19,296 nucleotides of DNA from Kalaharituber pfeilii (lineage: Eukaryota > Ascomycota > Pezizomycetes > Pezizales > Pezizaceae). Positions 15,299 through 19,296 of this stretch are shown here, one piece after another (the first letter of the stretch is position 1; each line of letters begins with the position of its first letter). The notes beneath the pieces were generated by a model that had not been told where the DNA came from, did not search any database, and saw nothing but the letters and a program-made list of their open reading frames with translations. A program made the position numbers and the translations under genes. The stretch covers positions 1 to 19,296 of the forward strand of contig WHUZ01000248.1 of assembly GCA_015179045.1 (NCBI GenBank), in the 5' to 3' direction.

Positions 15299-15858
15299 AT
15301 GCTCGCTTTGCCCACAGAGATAGTTCTTCAGAGTTCTTGAGCCAGAGCATATAGAGGGTACCTTTACTCTGACTTCTTTGAAGCTATCTGAAGTTTAGAT
15401 AGTTTTAGTATAGATAGGATACAATTCAAAGCAATCAGACTTATCTCTTCTCCCACTTCACCAGTGAATAGTTATAGATTCTACAGTAATTGTATCCCCA
15501 ATAGAAGCCCTTCTTTATTTTCTACAGTTTATAGTTTGAATACCTTAATTGGAATATATTCAATAAAACTATTGGGCACCTTATCCTATTGTCAATAAAG
15601 GATAATCCAGGTATTGTTCAAGTTCAGAGACAACCAATCAGAAGGACAAATACTTGAGAACTTCTCAAGAGACAGAAGAGTAAAAATTGAATTCATTTAA
15701 TATATTAGCTTAGAGGAAACAATATTATACCAATCATAAATAACCATCCTATACTCATCAACAGAAAACCTGTTTTAGGGACTTTAGAAGAACCATCTGT
15801 CTAGAGACTCTTGGACCCTCTCCTAGAAGTGTTAAATAGTTTTCCCAGAAGTAGGAGT

Positions 15859-18158
15859 CTAAGGAGATGGTAAAACAGACAAAGAAACTACTTCTTCCCT
15901 CCTTCTCTTCCTATACCTAAAACAGTCCAGCAAACACCAACAAATAATAATTAAAACAAAGAGACTAATAAAACAAAACAGGATAATAAGACCAATCTTA
16001 TCAGTAGTTAAAGGAAGAACAAAGAAACCCTTTCCTCCCTTTAAAGTACCAGAGCCTGTTGAACTGGGAGGTTTAATAGCTCTAGGGAAGAACACCATTA
16101 CCATCTCTGCAACCTGTTGAGGATTATCTCCAGATTAGCATATTAAGAAACCTTAACATTTTTAAGTCTTACCGAATTGAAACTTACCTTAAGACCTATC
16201 AACCTACTCCCCCCCTTCCTTCATTCCAGCTAAAATCTCAGCAGCAGATAAAACAGAAGACCAACCCTCCACAACCTCTCTCTCAATAGCCAAATGACTG
16301 CCTGCAGCAGGACTTCTAGCCTCAGGAGTAGAAATAATCTGAGAGCTAACAGCCTGAGCAGGAGACCCCATAGGCTGAGAAACAGAAGGATTCTCTAACA
16401 CAATCCAACCCTCCATCACCTAATCAATATTAGCCTCAGTTAAAGCCAAGCAATATTTGTCAAGCAGATAAAAGGTATCTTTAGAAGGAAAAAGCCTAGC
16501 AAGCTTATCAGCTTTAATAGAATTGTCTACCACTCTTGAGAACTTGCAGAGTCTTCTGGTATAGATTCAGGAACCAGAAAAGAATTCTGACATAATACTC
16601 TCTTTTGCTTTCTTTATAGTTTCAGCAAGAAAAAAGGTATCTTGTCTGACAGTAAACTAGGAAACAGTTGAAGCAATAAAAGGAAAAGGACAATAGACCT
16701 CCCTACTTGCAATATCCTCAAGAACAAACTGGGTATTAGTTCCAATCATATCCTTAATATCAGCACAGACAGAATAGAAGTATCCATCAGGGAAAAGTAA
16801 GTTACAACAAATATCTGCCTGCTATGCACCAGAAGGAACTTTGTAAACATTAGCTACAAAGTCCTTATAATAGATACAAGAGCAGAGCCTCATACTAAAA
16901 TCTCAAGCAAAGTTAGGAGGAATATCCCCTTCAATAGGAATATAGTAACCATCCCCCTCATTCTCAGGCTGATTCTAATCTAAAAAGAAGAAAAAGTTAG
17001 ATAAAATAACAAAAGAATAAGGAAAAGACATACCTGAGGGACCAACAGTAGGAGACCCAAGACCAAAAACTTCCTTCTCTTCCTGCTCAACTAAAGCAGG
17101 GTCAGAAGAAGAAGTAGGAGCTTCAGTAATAGATAACTTACTCTCCAAATCAACCCCTAACCCTTCAACATCTCTTATACCCTCACAAAAAATCTCAATA
17201 TCCTCATCACTCAAAACTATACTCACTGAATTACAGTCAGTAATAGCAGGAGAATAGGTAGGAGAAGCTATGTTACCTATCTTCTCCTTCTCCTTATCAG
17301 CCTCATACTTAGGGCAGAAGATAGGACCTAGCCCAGCTATAAGAGAAATAACAGGCCTATAATTGTTGTGGACTACAGGAAGAGCTTCAGAGGAAGTTAA
17401 GAGTTCTTTGGAGATAAGGGTATTAGGAGAAGCAGCCCATCTGAGCTGAATAGCAGTATCAAACTCAGTAACATCCAGCAAGTAGTTATATCTGCCTTCC
17501 TAATAAGGCTGGACCTGGGAAGACTCAAACACTCTTGCTAGAGAAGTGTTCACCTTTCACTCAGGAGGAGAAGAAACAGTCTTGGACTGATCACCCAAGA
17601 CAGAGGTAGCCACCTTAGTAGAGAAAGGAAAAGTTAGCTAACAAACTTCTTATAGTATAGGAAGAAAATAAGAACTTACTCAAGGCCTTCAGAAGCAGAC
17701 TTAAACTTCTCCCAACAGTCCAGAAGAAAACCAAGCATTCTCTGAACCCTCTTAATGTCAGAGGGACCAGGAAGCATAATCTGGTTAACCCAAGAGTTAA
17801 CCACATCTACCAAAATATCTCTAAGAACTGCCTTTGAGAGAGGAGCATCTAGACAGGAAATAATATTCCTAATCCTCTCTCTCATTGGGAAGAACCCAGA
17901 CTGAACCCTAAAGAGACTAGGAAAATAAACAGAGTACTCAGAATAAGACATTTCTACAAGACAGTCAGTAATAATGTCAGTAACTCTAGGACCAAGCACT
18001 AGGATGCTAGGGGCATATGACACCCAAGAAGCAACTAACCTCAGGAATGGGCTTACCTTGAATTTGTGCAAGTGGATAAAAGGGATATAACCCCAGAAGA
18101 TGCAGAAGAAGTGTAATAGTAACAGTAATCAACTTCAGAACAAACAAGTATAGGGTAC
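15859..18158 (-). pseudogene. Intron-containing gene of unknown function with C-terminal membrane segment, decayed
   Basis: On the minus strand a coding trace runs from an acceptor-like CCAG at 18162-18159 to a stop at 15859. Likely introns are 17679-17614 (GTAAGT, GCTAAC, AAG), 17033-16980 (GTATGT, TCTAAC, TAG) and 16187-16114 (GTAAGT, GCTAAT, CAG). Long exons read without homology I recognise; one stretch is Ser/Glu-rich. Ten in-frame stops (five TGA, five TAG, no TAA), each one transition from CGA, TGG or CAG, interrupt it. Seven G in a row (minus strand, near 16205-16215) shift the frame; six would join cleanly to the last exon. That exon (16113-15859, 84 residues) has a hydrophobic segment, IGLIILFCFISLFVLIIICW, followed by RYRKRRREE, like a single-pass membrane protein. 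It could be a host gene or part of element D. Confidence 0.5.
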
Positions 18159-18960
18159 CTGGAACAAAAGTTAGAGAAGTTTATGAGTACAATATCAACA
18201 AGAAAGCACCATGGGAAAACAGAATAGAACCTCTAGTCAGAGAAACAAATCATTTTGCAAAAGCAATAGGAAATGAAAAAGAACTACCATACCTACAAAG
18301 GGAGTAGGAAAGTGTCTAATATGGAAATATAAAGCAAATAAAATAGAGGTAAAAAGCTAGGTATTAAAGAAAAGACTGTATACAGAAAATGAACTAGAAG
18401 AAAAGGAGATAGCTATAAACATATCATAGAAAGGAGACAGCAAAGAAGCATGGCACTACTTCTTAATGGAGGATAAGGAAGAACATGAGGCATAGAAAAA
18501 GGTATGGAAAAAATACAAACCAGTAAGAAGAAAAAAAAGTAACTGGTTAGGAAACAATTGGGAAGCAATATTAAACTTTAGAAAAATGGTGAATGAAACC
18601 AAATGGGGAGAAGATATACCAACTCCAGGAGTGGTAGAGTTAGGAGAAGACCAAACACCTCCAGATCTCAAAAGAAGAAAACACTTCCAGATCTCAAAGA
18701 AGAAGACACCTCCAAGATTCTAAACAAGAAGACATCTCTAGAATCTCCCAAAGAGGAGGCTCACCAGATGACTCTAACCCAAGTACTGATGCTTCTATAC
18801 AGACAGTGAAGATGCAAAAAAGTCAAGAGAAAGAAAAGCAAAAATTAGAGCAGCAAAAAGGAAGCAAAGAAGTCTAGCAAAACATTAAAATATTTAAAAG
18901 ATTTTATAGAATAGGAAAAACTCACTAGGAAATAAAGTACCAGAAGTCACTGGTAAAATA
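18159..18960 (+). other. Purine-rich sequence without assignable gene
   Basis: Between the minus-strand gene and the LINE-like tail, only short plus-strand pieces can be read, for example KKAPWENRIEPLVRETNHFA near 18200, with many stops. These could be the upstream part of the LINE, but no endonuclease or RT motif was found. The minus strand is pyrimidine-rich and offers splice-like signals by chance. Confidence 0.35.
18646..18752 (+). repeat. 27-bp degenerate tandem repeat
   Basis: Four units of GAAGACACCTCCAGATCTCA-type sequence (27, 26, 27 and 27 bp) lie in the purine-rich region. A multiple of nine codons suggests an origin in coding sequence, but the frame is broken by the 26-bp unit. 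Confidence 0.7.
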
Positions 18961-19296
18961 ATAGGGAAAAAAGCTAAGAGTAGATATAGAAAAATGTGAT
19001 GGAGCAATAGGTGGAAAAAGCTGAAGTGTTTGATAGTAGGTAGACAGATATGATAATATACAAACAATATTAGGAGTAGAAGCATGGAAATCAGAGGGGT
19101 TTAAATCCTTAGGGTTTTGGCTAGACAAAGAACCAAAATTAAGATGGGAGGTACACATAAGAGAAGGAAAATTATAAAGCACCCTTAGATTTCTGCTAGA
19201 ACTAAGAGTAAGTATAATCCCTATCACAGAAAGCCAAGACCTATACAGGGAATACAACAACACCATGCAATATAGTCTATTAGTCATAGATTATAT
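18960..19296 (+). pseudogene. Probable LINE reverse transcriptase tail, truncated by window end
   Basis: Two frames give KKLKCLIVGRQI (about 19015-19050) and then EAWKSEGFKSLGFWLDKEPK, LRWEVHIREGK and, after a TAA, STLRFLLELRVSIIPITESQ with DLYREYNNTMQYSLLV. This order matches the end of LINE RTs: a KTxxLxxG strand, FKxLGFxLDxxLxWxxHI, then an LxxL...LYR...YS segment. The upstream palm with the catalytic F/Y-x-D-D was not found. Stops and a frame change show it is inactive. A fungal Tad-like clade is plausible but cannot be decided. Confidence 0.5.

Larger units (their letters stand above)
14933..15840 (+). mobile_element. Element D: left end of another LTR-like element inserted in C
   Basis: Homology of C to A stops exactly at 14932 and is replaced by TGTCATGACC, a typical LTR-like terminus with TG. 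Inside are a 12-bp repeat with TGASTCA sites (15149-15220) and a TATTTAAG box at 15291. No matching terminal sequence, second LTR or target duplication (TAAAG would be expected) was found, so the right boundary is uncertain and 15840 is only where the next gene trace starts. Orientation is also open: a TATA-like motif exists on both strands. No open frame is seen. Confidence 0.5.

Noticed and set aside
15652..15668. Palindrome CTTGAGAACTTCTCAAG as terminator or origin
   Set aside because: A single short palindrome in AT-rich debris without further context.
15859..16113. Env-like glycoprotein of element D
   Set aside because: The membrane segment alone is not enough; no fusion peptide, cleavage site or signal peptide was seen and D's orientation is unknown. 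Kept only as speculation in the findings.
18925..19287. 120-codon hydrophobic minus-strand frame
   Set aside because: It is antisense to the LINE-like motifs, which give a better family match.
1..19296. A Starship-type giant element
   Set aside because: No tyrosine recombinase captain gene or cargo was found; nested LTR elements explain the layout.

Overview
The window is a stack of nested LTR retrotransposons from what looks like a filamentous ascomycete. This rests on chromodomain-type Ty3/gypsy elements, transition-dominated decay resembling repeat-induced point mutation (RIP), and short introns with GTATGT/GTAAGT donors and CTAAC-type branch sites. I cannot name the species. I found no intact host gene, rRNA, tRNA or CRISPR array.

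Layout, from oldest to youngest. (1) Element F, positions 1-1053, minus strand: an AT-rich gypsy remnant covering gag tail, protease and the start of reverse transcriptase. It runs off the left edge. (2) Element C, plus strand, inserted in F: 5' LTR 1054-1685, leader and gag start 1686-1957, gag resuming at 13987-14932. (3) Element B, 1958-13986, inserted in C: LTRs 1958-2432 and 13512-13986, target duplication GACAG. Its decayed gag-pol order is protease, RT, RNase H, integrase, chromodomain. (4) Element E, 12451-13108, inserted in B's chromodomain: a 658-bp TRIM-like element with 220-bp LTRs, a 218-bp non-coding interior and target duplication CCTAC. (5) Element A, 5705-11522, inserted in B's integrase region: LTRs of 739 bp that I read as identical, target duplication CGCAC. 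A and C belong to one family, so A serves as an unoccupied-site reference for C.

Right of C, a sequence starting TGTCATGACC at 14933 (element D) has LTR-like 5' features, including a 12-bp repeat carrying Gcn4/AP-1-type TGASTCA sites upstream of a TATA-like box. It is followed by a decayed intron-containing gene on the minus strand (about 18158-15859) whose last exon encodes a membrane segment. The window ends in a probable LINE RT tail on the plus strand (about 18960-19296).

Working together: no retroelement here encodes an intact replication machinery. A has identical LTRs yet a broken gag-pol with altered RT and integrase catalytic positions, so it was most likely mobilised by proteins from another copy. 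A, B and C share an R/U5 block whose AGCGGTGT core is complementary to the site just after the 5' LTR, which suggests Tf1/sushi-like self-priming. The LTR differences in B (about 36, 35 of them transitions) and E (15, all transitions) point to RIP-like mutation before A arrived.
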